DNA of 64,000 nucleotides from an uncultured Acetatifactor sp. (GCF_910585425.1 NZ_CAJUCP010000020.1:17659-81658), one strand, 5' to 3'. Numbered from the stretch's first letter, positions 8,633-17,738 are shown. Made by a program: numbers and translations. Notes: generated from the sequence alone by a model not told the origin.

Positions 8633-9490
8633 TCATACATTCAAATCTTTCCCCGTGACCTCCAGGAACACTGTCTCCAAGGTGGGCTCGCAGGAATGGA
8701 TCCGCATAATCTCGTCCCCCTCCATCCACCGGGTGATCTTTACGATGTTCTCGGGATTCTGGGCAAGTTCCATCTCCCTGCCGCCTGCCAGCAGCACATG
8801 GTACTTTTTGTTCCGGTTGTACTTCAGGCAGATTTCCTGGGGAGAGCCGAACTCCACGATCTCCCCGTCGTGGAGCAGGGCCACCCTGTCGCAGAGCTTG
8901 GTGGCCTCCTCCATGTTGTGGGTGGTGAGGAAGATCGCCATGCCCTGTTCCTTCAGCTCCAGGAGCATCCGGTGGATGGCCACGGCTGTGGTGGGATCCA
9001 GACCGCTGGTGGGCTCATCCAGGAACAGGACCCTGGGCTTGTGCAGCACCGCCCGTGCCAGGACCAGGCGCTGGGTCTGGCCCTTGGAGAGCTTCCCGGC
9101 AGGTTTGTTCTTATGCTCCGCAAGCCCTACCTGGGCCAGCACCTGCTCCACCCTCTCCCGCGGCACTTTCCATATCCTGGCGAACACGGCCAGGTTCTGC
9201 CACACGGTCATCTTCTTATAGATGCCGCTGTTGTCCGAGACCACGCCGATGTTCTCATAGATGGACTCGTCGATGTTGGCGGAGTCCGTGCCCAGGAGCC
9301 TGGCCTCCCCGGAGGTCTGCCGTAGCTGTCCGGTGATGATTTTGATCGTGGTGGTCTTCCCTGCCCCCGAGGGCCCCAGGAAGCCCAGGATCTCGCCCTG
9401 GCGCAGGGTCATGTTGATGTCCTTCAGCGCCAGCTCCGTTTTGAAGCGCTTGGAGACATGCGACAGAGATAGCAGTACATTCTGTTCCAT
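8633..9490 (-). CDS. ABC transporter ATP-binding protein
   Basis: This 285-residue ATPase drives the adjacent ABC-2 permease. Walker A is GPSGAGKT at residues 39-46, the signature is LSKGQ (134-138) rather than LSGGQ, Walker B with the catalytic glutamate is FLDEP (156-160), and the H-loop is in LTTHNMEEA. The C-terminal 60 residues form the extension typical of drug/peptide exporters of the CcmA/BcrA type. The start ATG 9490 follows AGAGGATAA. It is probably co-transcribed with the LytTR regulator 131 bases upstream. Confidence 0.9.
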   Translation of the reverse strand: MEQNVLLSLSHVSKRFKTELALKDINMTLRQGEILGFLGPSGAGKTTTIKIITGQLRQTSGEARLLGTDSANIDESIYENIGVVSDNSGIYKKMTVWQNLAVFARIWKVPRERVEQVLAQVGLAEHKNKPAGKLSKGQTQRLVLARAVLHKPRVLFLDEPTSGLDPTTAVAIHRMLLELKEQGMAIFLTTHNMEEATKLCDRVALLHDGEIVEFGSPQEICLKYNRNKKYHVLLAGGREMELAQNPENIVKITRWMEGDEIMRIHSCEPTLETVFLEVTGKDLNV

Positions 9491-9621
9491 ACAATTATCC
9501 TCTTTCCTTGTTTTTTATGTGGGTGCGACGTTCACGCCCCCACTACAGCCATCTTACCACCCGCCCCCGCCCCCGTGGGAAAATATGCCCAAACGGAAGG
9601 AGGCGCTGCCTGAGCGGAATC

Positions 9622-10356
9622 TCACATCCTCTCCAGCAGCGCCCCCTTCATGTTCCTGGCGAACAGGCATCTCTCTCCGTTTTTCATCCGTATCTCTCTG
9701 TCCTTCAGATCCAGCTCCGCAATCTGCTCCACATTCACCAGATAGGCCCTGTGGGTCCGCAGGAACCTGCTCCCCAGCTGCCCCCCCAGCTCCCGCAGGC
9801 TGCCGATGAAGTCGAACCAGTCGTTCACCCCGTGGAGGGCGATCCTGTGGGTGCCCGGGGCGGCCTCGAAGAACATGATTTCGTCTATTGGTACATGTTT
9901 TACCACATCCATCACCTTCACGGAGAAGAATTCCCTGTGCTCTCCCTGCTCCGCCCGCATGCGCTCCGTGATCACCGAAAGGCTCTTCCCAAGCCCCTCC
10001 TCCATCTTCTCCATGCTTTCCTTCACAATATAGTCCAGAGCCTCCAGATGGTAGCGGAACGTCTCGAAGGCCAGGTTCCCATAGGCTGTCACATAGATGA
10101 TGAACCCCCTGGGATCCAGCCTCCTGATCTCCCGCCCCAGAGCGAACCCGTCCATTTCCTCCCCTTTCAGCTCCACGTCCAGGAAGTAGATCCCTCTCCC
10201 CGGATTCTTTTCCACTGCCTCCAGAATCTCTCCCGGACGGCCGCTGCAAAGGGCGATCTCCATGTCATACCCCTGTATCATGATCTGTTTTTCCAGACAT
10301 TCCCTCTGGATTCTGCGGACTTCCTCCTCGTCCTCGCAAATGTATACCGACAGCAC
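9622..10356 (-). CDS. LytTR family response regulator
   Basis: The 244-residue protein has a receiver domain (residues 1-120: acidic pair E9/D10, phospho-acceptor D60 in YFLDVELKG, T90, K112) and a LytTR DNA-binding domain (about 135-240, with FFEAAPGTHRIALH and RFLRTHRAYLVNV). The start is GTG 10356, five bases after AAGGAGG. The frame stays open far upstream only because it runs through a palindromic repeat array. It is paired with the GHKL kinase at 10744-12114 and probably regulates the ABC genes downstream. Confidence 0.88.
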   Translation of the reverse strand: MLSVYICEDEEEVRRIQRECLEKQIMIQGYDMEIALCSGRPGEILEAVEKNPGRGIYFLDVELKGEEMDGFALGREIRRLDPRGFIIYVTAYGNLAFETFRYHLEALDYIVKESMEKMEEGLGKSLSVITERMRAEQGEHREFFSVKVMDVVKHVPIDEIMFFEAAPGTHRIALHGVNDWFDFIGSLRELGGQLGSRFLRTHRAYLVNVEQIAELDLKDREIRMKNGERCLFARNMKGALLERM

Positions 10357-10368
10357 CTTTTCCTCCTT

Positions 10369-10731
10369 ATTCCAGTTCCGCTTCTGTCCCGCACAGCCCC
10401 CAGACATGGGCAGAGAATTTCCGGCCGCGAAAGAGATGCGTCCGTAAATCCTCTGGGGGGCTGGCCGGGACAGACGCTGTATTCCAGTTCCGCTTCTGTC
10501 CCGCACAACCCCCAGACATGGGCAGAGAATTTCCGGCCGCGAAAAAAATGCGTCCGTAAATCCTCTGGGGGGCCGTGCGGGACAGACGCTGTATTCCAGT
10601 TCCGCTTCTGCCCCGCACAACCCCCAGACATGGGCAGAAAATTTCCGGCCGCGAAAGAGATGCGTCCGTAAATCCTCTGGGGGCTGGCCGGGCAGACGCT
10701 GTATTCCAGTTCCGCATCTGTCCCGCACAGC
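10369..10731. repeat. Three 112-bp palindromic repeats plus a partial copy
   Basis: Units start at 10369, 10481 and 10593 (112, 112 and 110 bp), with a 29-bp remnant from 10703. Each begins ATTCCAGTTCCGC and holds a long inverted repeat: left arm TCTGTCCCGCAC-AA-CCCCCAGA, right arm TCTGGGGG-GCC-GTGCGGGACAGA in the middle unit, enclosing about 47 bases. The outer 12 and inner 8 bases of that unit pair perfectly. The array fills the gap between the kinase and regulator genes. Confidence 0.9.
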
Positions 10732-10743
10732 AACTATTATAAT

Positions 10744-12114
10744 TTACTTCCCGCTCTGCTCCCGCACCTTAAACTCCTGGATGAAATATCCTTCCTGCAC
10801 CGCCGTGGCAGGCAGCACGTCCTCATAGCCCGCCAGAATCTTCCGGTAGCTGGCAAGCCCCAGGCCCCTGTCCGCCCCTTTGGTGGAATACCCCTGCTGC
10901 CAGATCTTATGGACGTCAACGGTATGGTACAGCCGGTTCTTCACCCGGAACGTGGTGTACCCCTCCTGGCTGCTGATCATGATATGCACCCGTGCGTCCT
11001 CCCGCCCCCTGACCTCCTCCATGGCATTGTCGATGAGGATCCCTAAGCATCTGCACAGATCCGTGGTCCTGCACCTGGTCCCCTGGAAGGGGTGCATCAC
11101 CTCCAGCTCACAGACCGTGCCGTCCCTCTGCATCTGGGCCAGCTTTGTGAGGAGCAGCCCCTTTACCTCCGTCATGCAGACATTGCCAAGCTGTCCCATC
11201 TGCCTGATCCGGTCTCCGATCTGGCTGTCGAAGTCCTCCGTCATCTCCTGGATGAAGCAGTGCGTCTTCGCAAGCTCCCCCTCCCTTGCCGTAAGATACA
11301 GCCCCGACATCATATTTTTGTAATCATGCCGGAAGCGCCGCATCTCCTCCTGCATCCCTTCCAGCGTCTTTATATAGACATCCTGCTGCTGGAGGATGAT
11401 CTGCTGGGAGGCGAATTCCCTGCGCTGCCATTCCTCCATTCCCATGTGGTGGAACAAGACCAAGGCCACGGGCAGCATGAGCAGCATAATGCCCAGGCTG
11501 ACATTGCGGCTCACCCCACTGCCCATGAGGAGGTCTGCGGGCCCATAGATCAGAATCGGATATGCGCTCAGGCAGATCATGCCCCGGCTCCAGAACTCCC
11601 CATGCTCCAGCCACCGGCGATACGCGTCTCCCACCTTCATTTTATACAGGAGGTACAGAAGCAGAAAAAATGCCCCGGGCCCCACCCCATAGTTCACCAA
11701 CATGTACACCCTGCGCTCTTCCGGGATGCTCAGCGCAAGGGCTCTGTCCGTGAAAATCAGAAAGGACAGGGTCCCCGAATACTCCAGTACAATTCCCGTA
11801 AACAAGACAATGCCCCAGCACCGCCGGAATTTTTCACGAAAAATCAGGCCCACGCAGAACGCATTCACGATCAGTTGCAGGTAAAGCAGCAGTATGCTGT
11901 TGAAAATATGCACCAGTAAGCCTTGCTTGTAAAAAACGGTAGCAATGAATATGCCCAACCCCTGGCAGACCATCGCAAGGGCGATTCTGCAAAGTCCGCA
12001 TTTCCTCGAATCGGCGGGCAGAATCTTCAGCACCGCCATGCCCACGAAGACCACGCACACCAGACTCACAACAGACGCCACCGTATTATGGGCGAATACA
12101 CTGATAAAACTCAT
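10744..12114 (-). CDS. GHKL sensor histidine kinase (AgrC/LytS-like)
   Basis: The 456-residue membrane kinase has about six hydrophobic segments in residues 8-225, a coiled linker (230-258), the phospho-acceptor motif FRHDYKN with H263, an N-box LGILIDNAMEEV (N363) and a G-box DRGLGLAS (415-422). This organisation is that of peptide- or cell-wall-sensing kinases paired with LytTR regulators. It starts six bases after the dipeptidase stop without a strong site of its own, so translation is probably coupled. No autoinducer gene is visible. The partner regulator lies beyond the repeat array. Confidence 0.87.
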   Translation of the reverse strand: MSFISVFAHNTVASVVSLVCVVFVGMAVLKILPADSRKCGLCRIALAMVCQGLGIFIATVFYKQGLLVHIFNSILLLYLQLIVNAFCVGLIFREKFRRCWGIVLFTGIVLEYSGTLSFLIFTDRALALSIPEERRVYMLVNYGVGPGAFFLLLYLLYKMKVGDAYRRWLEHGEFWSRGMICLSAYPILIYGPADLLMGSGVSRNVSLGIMLLMLPVALVLFHHMGMEEWQRREFASQQIILQQQDVYIKTLEGMQEEMRRFRHDYKNMMSGLYLTAREGELAKTHCFIQEMTEDFDSQIGDRIRQMGQLGNVCMTEVKGLLLTKLAQMQRDGTVCELEVMHPFQGTRCRTTDLCRCLGILIDNAMEEVRGREDARVHIMISSQEGYTTFRVKNRLYHTVDVHKIWQQGYSTKGADRGLGLASYRKILAGYEDVLPATAVQEGYFIQEFKVREQSGK

Positions 12115-12120
12115 GGCCCG

Positions 12121-13692
12121 TCACAGCTCCACATCGTTCAGCGCCACGATGGCACAGGCGTAGATTTTCATGGCCTCCACGAACAGACGCAGGTTCAGCG
12201 CCTCGTCCGGCTCATGCCCGCCCCCATGCCCCGGGGCGAAGAGGCGCTCCCTGGCCTCCTTGTCCTCCTCGCTTTCCTTTATGCCGCCGGGGCCGTAGGA
12301 AAAGGCGTTGGGGAGCTTCCTGGCATAGGTGCCGCCTCCCATCACATAGCTTTTGGCATCGCTTCCCGTGAGCTCATTGTATACATTCGTCAGCACGTCC
12401 ACAGCCGGATGCTCCTTGGGAAAATACCCGGGCCTGGAATTGCGCTCCAGCCGGAAGCGGATTTTGTTGGCGGCGCCGTAGGCCGTGAGGGCTGCGATGT
12501 CCTCCTGGTCCTTAGCCGTGATGGCATAGCGGATGTTCAAGGTCAGGCTCAGATGTCCCTCCTCCATGGCCAGCACCGTGCCTGCGCAGGTGGTCTGGCC
12601 GGACACTTCGTCCCGGTAGGCGATTCCCACTTCCGCCCCGTCATACTCTTCCGTGAGCTTTCCAATCTTCGCGAACAGCTCCCTGTCATTTTCCGACAGG
12701 GATGTCATATTTTTCAGGAAAACACACAGCTCATGGATGGCATTGACGCTGCCGTGAGGAGCCGCGCTGTGCTTGCTGGTTCCGCAGGCGGTGACGCGGA
12801 TGCCCCGGGCTTCAATCTCCCAGGAAATCCTGCCGGCTGTTGCGGCCTTGTCCTGCACCGGCCCGCCTGTCGCGCGCTTTTCTCCGGTCCTTTCCGCTGC
12901 GTCCCCACATGCTTCTGGATCGCGCTCTCTGGCATCCGCAGCATCTTCCGGCACAGCCCCGGCAGCCCCGCACAGCCTGTCCAGCTCCGCCCGCAGCTCC
13001 TCACTGTCCGCCAGCACCACCCAGGCCCTGTCGGGAATCATGTTGCTGGCATTGCCGCCCCTGGCCTCCAGCACCTGGGCGGACACTGCGCCCTCGGTAA
13101 TCATCTGCCCCTCCAGGATGCCCTTCTCGCCGTAGCACACCGGGAAGCCGCTGTCAGGGGTCATGGACAGCTTGGGCGCGGGATAGTGGGCGGTGTAGTA
13201 TTCCATATCCTCCATCCCCCGCTCCTCGTCCGTTCCCACGAACAGGCACAGCTCATGCTTCAGCGGCACTTTCAGCTCCCGCAGGCACTCCATCACATAC
13301 AGGATGCCTATGGCAGGCCCCTTGTTGTCCGAGACGCCCCGGCCAATCAGGAACCGGTCCTTCACCACCGGGTCGAAGGGCCCGTTCTCCCAGCCGTTCC
13401 CGGTAGGCACCACGTCCAGATGGTTCCAGAATCCGATCAGGTTGTCCCAGTGCTTTTCCTCCCCGCCGATGCTGCCTACGATATTGCCATGATTCTCACA
13501 GTGGAAGCCATGCTCCCTGCCGATGGCCAGCATCTCCTCCAGGGCCTGCACGCAGCCTCTCCCGAAGGGCGTATCGTCCGTGCCGGGCCGGGAGACGCTG
13601 TCGATGCGCACCAGCCGCTTGATGTCCTCCACCATGGCATTTTTATGTTCCTCCAGCCACGCGCCTGCCTTTTCGTACAATTCTCTGTCCAT
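12121..13692 (-). CDS. M20 family dipeptidase, PepV-like
   Basis: PepV/Sapep enzymes are cytoplasmic di-zinc peptidases that release N-terminal residues from dipeptides. Of 523 residues the metal and catalytic positions are in place: H91 and D93 (HLDVVP), bridging D122 (GRGVSDNKGP), E156/E157 (TDEERG), D180 and a C-terminal histidine in GHGGGHEPDEAL. The protein is about 50 residues longer than usual because of a low-complexity insert (about residues 240-292) rich in Ala, Glu, Gly and Arg. The start ATG 13692 follows AGAGGGAA. It precedes the kinase by six bases. Confidence 0.9.
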   Translation of the reverse strand: MDRELYEKAGAWLEEHKNAMVEDIKRLVRIDSVSRPGTDDTPFGRGCVQALEEMLAIGREHGFHCENHGNIVGSIGGEEKHWDNLIGFWNHLDVVPTGNGWENGPFDPVVKDRFLIGRGVSDNKGPAIGILYVMECLRELKVPLKHELCLFVGTDEERGMEDMEYYTAHYPAPKLSMTPDSGFPVCYGEKGILEGQMITEGAVSAQVLEARGGNASNMIPDRAWVVLADSEELRAELDRLCGAAGAVPEDAADARERDPEACGDAAERTGEKRATGGPVQDKAATAGRISWEIEARGIRVTACGTSKHSAAPHGSVNAIHELCVFLKNMTSLSENDRELFAKIGKLTEEYDGAEVGIAYRDEVSGQTTCAGTVLAMEEGHLSLTLNIRYAITAKDQEDIAALTAYGAANKIRFRLERNSRPGYFPKEHPAVDVLTNVYNELTGSDAKSYVMGGGTYARKLPNAFSYGPGGIKESEEDKEARERLFAPGHGGGHEPDEALNLRLFVEAMKIYACAIVALNDVEL

Positions 13693-13850
13693 GCCTGTTC
13701 CCTCTCAATCTGTGGTTTTCTGTTTTCCATGCCCCGCCATACTTCCACGGTATATTTCATCCTCTCATTTTATAACCTTTTCCTCTTCTTTACAAGTGCG
13801 TGCGAGAGAAATATTTCCGGTCGCATATGGACACTGACCAGGAAATGAGA

Positions 13851-13878
13851 AAGGCCGCCTCCTTGTCCGGGCAGCCTT
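13851..13878 (-). terminator. Probable terminator after the MATE gene
   Basis: On the minus strand AAGGCTGCC and GGCGGCCTT pair over nine bases with one G-U wobble and a ten-base loop, followed by a short T stretch. It lies 94 bases after the MATE stop. Confidence 0.5.
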
Positions 13879-13971
13879 GATTCCCTGATGATCTGTCCGC
13901 ACGCTCCTACAGGCCATAGGCAGATGCTTTGTCTGCGCCGGACATGCTATTTCTGGAAATTCCCAGAATCC

Positions 13972-15357
13972 CTACGCCACGATATTGTTCAGCCACACGC
14001 CCTTCTTCACCAGCACGAACCCGATGACGCATTTGATCAAATCCAGCATCTGGCAGCTTAAATACAGCGCCGCGATAGCCATGGTGGTATGGCGGCTGAG
14101 CACATAGGCCACCGGAATGCTGACGCACCAGAGGAACACGCTGTCGAAGAGGAACGTGATGATGGTCTTGCCTCCGGAGCGCAGGGTGAAATAAGTCGTG
14201 TGCAGGAATGCGAAGACCGGCATGCACAGCGCGGCCACCCGAAGCAACGCCGCGGCCAGGTGCTTTACCTCCCCACTGGTATTGTACAGCTGCGGGAACA
14301 GCGGTGCCGTCATGGCTACCACGGCCCCCATGCCTACGCTGCTCATCACCGCAAAGGCAATCAGCTTCCGGTCCGTATCCTTGGCCTCCTCCATCTTCCC
14401 GGCCCCCAGGAGCTGCCCCACGATGATGGACACGGCGCTTCCCATGGCCACGAACACCACGTTGAACAGGTTGGAGATTACCGTGGAGATGTTCAGGGCC
14501 GCCACCGCGTCCAGCCCCCTGGTGGAATAGCACTGGGTCATGATGGCCATGCCCGCGGACCAGAGGATCTCATTGAGCATCAGGGGCGTACCCTTGCTGA
14601 CGATGTTCCAGGAGAGCTGCCCGGGAACCTTCCACTCCTTGTAGGCTCCCACGATGAAAGGCATCTTCTCCGGATTCCTGTGGGTCCAGGCAATGACCAC
14701 GGCCATCTGCACATACCGGGAAATCACCGTGGCAATGGCAGCGCCCACCACGCCCAGCTCCGGGAAGCCCAGCTTACCGAAAATCAGTACATAGTTCAGC
14801 GCCAGGTTCACCAGCACCGCCACCACCCCAGCTATCATGGGCACCTTCGTCTCGCCGCCCTCCCTCAGGGTGCTGGCATATATCTCCTCCAGCACAAAGG
14901 GCGGCAGCCCGGCAAGCATCACCCAGAGGTATTCCCGCCCATACCCCAGCGTGGCCTGCAGGGCCTGGTCGTTGCCCTCCCCGTGGAGATACATCTGTAT
15001 CAGCTGCTCCCCTCCGGCCATCAGAATCACCGTGCCCAGCACCAGGATCCCCAGGCCCACATAAATCTTGAACCGCAGGGTATGCTGGACACCCTTGTGG
15101 TTCCGGCAGCCGAAGAACTGGGCGCTAAAGATTCCCACCCCGGAAAGCGCCCCGAAGATGGCCAGATTGAATACCATCAACAGCTGGTTCACGATGGCGA
15201 TGCCGGACATCTGCTCTGTGCCGATCCGCCCCACCATGATATTGTCCAGCAGGCCTACGAAATTCGTGATGCCGTTCTGAATCATGATGGGCACCGTCAC
15301 CGTCAGTACCATGCGGTAGAATGCTCTGTCTCCAAATAGCTTTTTCCTGATGTTCAT
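13972..15357 (-). CDS. MATE family efflux transporter
   Basis: This 461-residue polytopic membrane protein exports cationic drugs or metabolites in exchange for Na+ or H+. Twelve hydrophobic segments can be traced, in two related halves. Family blocks include TVTVPIMIQNGITNFVGLLD near the start, MVGRIGTEQMSGIAIVNQ, and NILF-type equivalents (TPLMLNEILWSAG) opening the second half. The start ATG 15357 follows GGGAGAGGG; a start 39 bases upstream has no site. It stands alone between a terminator and the Rpn region. Substrate unknown. Confidence 0.9.
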   Translation of the reverse strand: MNIRKKLFGDRAFYRMVLTVTVPIMIQNGITNFVGLLDNIMVGRIGTEQMSGIAIVNQLLMVFNLAIFGALSGVGIFSAQFFGCRNHKGVQHTLRFKIYVGLGILVLGTVILMAGGEQLIQMYLHGEGNDQALQATLGYGREYLWVMLAGLPPFVLEEIYASTLREGGETKVPMIAGVVAVLVNLALNYVLIFGKLGFPELGVVGAAIATVISRYVQMAVVIAWTHRNPEKMPFIVGAYKEWKVPGQLSWNIVSKGTPLMLNEILWSAGMAIMTQCYSTRGLDAVAALNISTVISNLFNVVFVAMGSAVSIIVGQLLGAGKMEEAKDTDRKLIAFAVMSSVGMGAVVAMTAPLFPQLYNTSGEVKHLAAALLRVAALCMPVFAFLHTTYFTLRSGGKTIITFLFDSVFLWCVSIPVAYVLSRHTTMAIAALYLSCQMLDLIKCVIGFVLVKKGVWLNNIVA

Positions 15358-15596
15358 AATCCCTCTCCCATCTATGTACTTGTGTACCGAAACCACTGCC
15401 CCTGCCTGAAGTGCAGTGGTGTCTATTCTACACCATAGGGCCTGGATTTGTCTATGTATTTTCTTGACAATCCTGCGGAAAATTGCTGCAAAGCAAGCCG
15501 ACTTTTTTCTTTCTCCTCTTCATATTTGCCTATGCCCAGCAGAACGCTGATGGTGCTGGCGGTCTCATCGTCCAGCTTCTTTATTTTATTGGCCTT

Positions 15597-15794
15597 TTAC
15601 AGCATAGTCTTCGCCTGCCGGTACTCGGCCAGCGGCATTCCTGCTATCTCGCAGGCCCTCTCCAGAGTGCAGTGCAGGTTTTTCATGATGCTCTCCGTAA
15701 CACTGATTATCCGGCGCGCTTCTCCACGCGCTTCCCCTTCAACAATCCCTTCCTGTCTGCTGTCCTCCATCATATCCTCTATCGCTTTGCACAA
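15597..15794 (-). CDS. Free-standing copy of the Rpn C-terminal module
   Basis: This 65-residue frame repeats the last part of the neighbouring Rpn protein: CKAIEDMMEDSRQEG, a shorter GEARGEAR segment, and the same RIISVTESIMKNLHC tail ending RQAKTML. It begins with TTG 15794, eight bases after a strong GGAGGAGGGGG site that is also present at the same place inside the full gene. It arose by tandem duplication. Whether it is translated is unproven, but the site, spacing and retained frame favour it. If the tail acts as an antitoxin in this family, this would be an extra dose. Confidence 0.5.
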   Translation of the reverse strand: MCKAIEDMMEDSRQEGIVEGEARGEARRIISVTESIMKNLHCTLERACEIAGMPLAEYRQAKTML

Positions 15795-15914
15795 ATCGTA
15801 TTCCCCCTCCTCCGTCCGATATTTTTCTTTCTCCTCTTCATATTTGCCTATGCCCAGCAGAACGCTGATGGTGCTGGCGGTCTCATCGTCCAGCTTCTTT
15901 ATTTTATTGGCCTT

Positions 15915-16136
15915 TTACAGCATAGTCTTCGCCTGCCGGTACTCGGCCAGCGGCATTCCTGCTATCTCGCAGGCCCTCTCCAGAGTGCAGTGCAGGTTTT
16001 TCATGATGCTCTCCGTAACACTGATTATCCGGCGCGCATCTCCACGTGCTTCTCCACGCGCTTCTCCACGCGCTTCCCCTTCAACAATCCCTTCCTGTCT
16101 GCTGTCCTCCATCATATCCTCTATCGCTTTGCACAA
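15915..16136 (-). other. Candidate internal translation product of the Rpn gene
   Basis: A GGAGGAGGGGG stretch followed by eight bases and TTG 16136 would start an in-frame 73-residue protein equal to the Rpn C-terminal tail (residues 263-335). The same site and TTG are conserved in the duplicated module to the left. Assigned by sequence pattern and by analogy with Rpn genes that encode a short inhibitory protein; not proven. Confidence 0.4.
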
Positions 16137-16922
16137 ATCGTATTCCCCCTCCTCCGTCCGATACTTTTCTTTCTCCTCTTCATATTTGCCTATACCCAGC
16201 AGAACGCTGATGGTGCTGGCGGTCTCATCGTCCAGCTTCCTGTATGCCGAGGCTTTGCCCATGAACTCCTTCAGCCGCTTCTTATCCCCATGGTACGGCA
16301 GGATAGTGAACAGCTCCTTCAGGGACGTCCGGAAGCCGGAGCAGTCCATGGGCTCGCAGGCGCTTACCAGGTGCAGCGGATAGTCCGCGAAATGCTCCTC
16401 CCACTCCGAACCGCCAGCCTCCTCCCCGGCTTCCCCGAAGTCCATCATGTCCTTCAGGCTCCTGGGGCCGTCCCAGGGCTCCGCGCCATGGTAGAGACAG
16501 ATTGTGTAGACCGGCGCCAGCCTCTCCTCCCGCCCCATGCCGCTCATCCGCTCTCCGGCGCTCTTATAGACTTCCTCACCAGCCTTATCCCGCCTCCTGT
16601 TTTCCCTCTGGGCTTTCCTGATCTGTTTCCCATATTCTCTGCTGTCGTAGTCCATGACCCGCCAGGGCATGATGTAGTTGATCTCGCTCTGGCTCTCCAC
16701 TGCCAGTATCTTCAGCTCCCTGCCGGACTTCAGGCGCTTCTTCAAGTCCCGCGCCCGGCCTCCCCCTTTCTCCCCCGGCTTCTCATGGTAGGCCTCCGAT
16801 GCCTCCTCCAGCTCCCTGGCGTCCACCACCTGCCTCCCGCCGAAGTATGATTGGTTGAACAGGTCCGCGAACCTCCCGTGGTCCTCCAGGTAGGACAGCA
16901 TGGCCTCATTCTTCTGTCCCAT
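15915..16922 (-). CDS. Rpn family PD-(D/E)XK nuclease / putative transposase
   Basis: Rpn (recombination-promoting nuclease) proteins are PD-(D/E)XK DNases once named transposases. The 335-residue protein shows an N-terminal FADLFNQSYFGG (residues 18-29), the active-site strand KILAVESQSEINY with E76/Q78, and YTICLYHGAEPWDGP, then a helical tail with four GEAR/GDAR repeats (about 282-298). The start ATG 16922 follows AGGAGGGAG. Internal TTG 16136 (residue 263) is preceded by GGAGGAGGGGG. In E. coli Rpn genes an internal start yields a short product that restrains the toxic nuclease; the same layout is seen here. Confidence 0.8.
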   Translation of the reverse strand: MGQKNEAMLSYLEDHGRFADLFNQSYFGGRQVVDARELEEASEAYHEKPGEKGGGRARDLKKRLKSGRELKILAVESQSEINYIMPWRVMDYDSREYGKQIRKAQRENRRRDKAGEEVYKSAGERMSGMGREERLAPVYTICLYHGAEPWDGPRSLKDMMDFGEAGEEAGGSEWEEHFADYPLHLVSACEPMDCSGFRTSLKELFTILPYHGDKKRLKEFMGKASAYRKLDDETASTISVLLGIGKYEEEKEKYRTEEGEYDLCKAIEDMMEDSRQEGIVEGEARGEARGEARGDARRIISVTESIMKNLHCTLERACEIAGMPLAEYRQAKTML

Positions 16923-17169
16923 TGACTCCCTCCTCTCCGGCAGGGACTCATAGGCCCAATGCCCTCTACCTGCCATTCCACGCATTACTTTGATGTTTAC
17001 AGTCCTTACGGTTCTACAGTTGCTTTTTCCAGTGAAAAACGGCAGAGATGCCATTTGACATCAGAAAGAAACAGAAATAAAGATTGTATTGCTATGAATC
17101 AAGAATACTATAGGGAACATGGAACTGTCAAGTGGGGATTTTGTGCTTTGGTACTTTTTCACGGGGCTT

Positions 17170-17664
17170 CTATTTCATGTCCGCGGCCATGGCCTCGAAG
17201 CAGTGCCCCAGGTAGATGATATGGGACATGGCCGTGATGGCGCAGCGCAGTATCTTCTTCTCCGGGCTGGCGGTGTTCCCCACATCCTCCAGCACCTCCT
17301 TGTACCCAAAGATGTACTGCAGCATGTTCTCCAGCTCCTGGCAGAAATAGTCGTAGGCCGTGGGCGTGTCGTGGGTACGTTTCTGCATCTCGAACAGACT
17401 GCCGATGTTCTCCATGGACAGGACATTCTTCGCGATTGCGATGAAAAACAGATATGCGATCTGCTCTACATAATACTGCTTCTTCACGGGACTCTGGATA
17501 TATCCCTTCTTCACATAATTGCTCACCATGGACGCGGTGATCTCCTGGCAGCCCAGCGCCGCCAGGCTGTTGTTCACATACCGCACCACCTGATCCAGAT
17601 ACAGCCCCATATCCGGCAGCTCATGATATCGGGGCATATGGAATTCACTGATATTGACACTCAT
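17170..17664 (-). CDS. DUF1836 protein, probable regulator
   Basis: The 164-residue DUF1836 protein carries a MerR-like helix-turn-helix around residues 40-85 (EITASMVSNYVKKGYIQSP, then YYVEQIAYLFFIAIAK) and a helical C-terminal half. It begins at ATG 17664 after AGGAAGG; the promoter 17692-17720 makes any upstream start impossible. It is divergent from degV, with two palindromes between the genes. DUF1836 is often beside degV in Clostridia, so it is a good candidate for the factor binding there. Ligand and targets are unknown. Confidence 0.8.
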   Translation of the reverse strand: MSVNISEFHMPRYHELPDMGLYLDQVVRYVNNSLAALGCQEITASMVSNYVKKGYIQSPVKKQYYVEQIAYLFFIAIAKNVLSMENIGSLFEMQKRTHDTPTAYDYFCQELENMLQYIFGYKEVLEDVGNTASPEKKILRCAITAMSHIIYLGHCFEAMAADMK

Positions 17665-17691
17665 CTCACACGCTTCCTTCCTCTGCTGCCC

Positions 17692-17720
17692 ATTATAAGA
17701 CAGATTCCTCCAAGCGTCAA
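17692..17720 (-). promoter_or_regulatory. Promoter of the DUF1836 gene
   Basis: Minus strand: -35 TTGACG (17720-17715), 17-bp spacer, consensus -10 TATAAT (17697-17692). Transcription would begin near 17685, about 20 bases before the start codon. Confidence 0.75.
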
Positions 17721-17738
17721 CAAAATATGGAAAACCAC

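Larger units (their letters stand above)
15508..16240. repeat. Tandem duplication of the Rpn 3' end
   Basis: A block of 318 bp (left copy) and 342 bp (right copy, with 24 extra bases of GAGARG-encoding repeats) occurs twice in tandem, with an additional 80-base fragment at 15508-15590. The left copy is identical or nearly so to the 3' end of the Rpn gene and stays in the same reading frame after its stop codon. Confidence 0.9.

Noticed and set aside
10369..10731. CRISPR array
   Set aside because: Units are 112 bp contiguous copies without unique spacers and no cas gene is present. The 18-bp array at 7606-7710 is rejected for the same reason.
10278..10733. Frames through the 112-bp repeats as coding genes
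   Set aside because: The unit is not a multiple of three, the frames repeat the same nonsense, and the structure is an inverted repeat.
11923..13848. 641-codon plus-strand frame
   Set aside because: Runs antisense through the kinase and dipeptidase genes, which have full sets of catalytic motifs.
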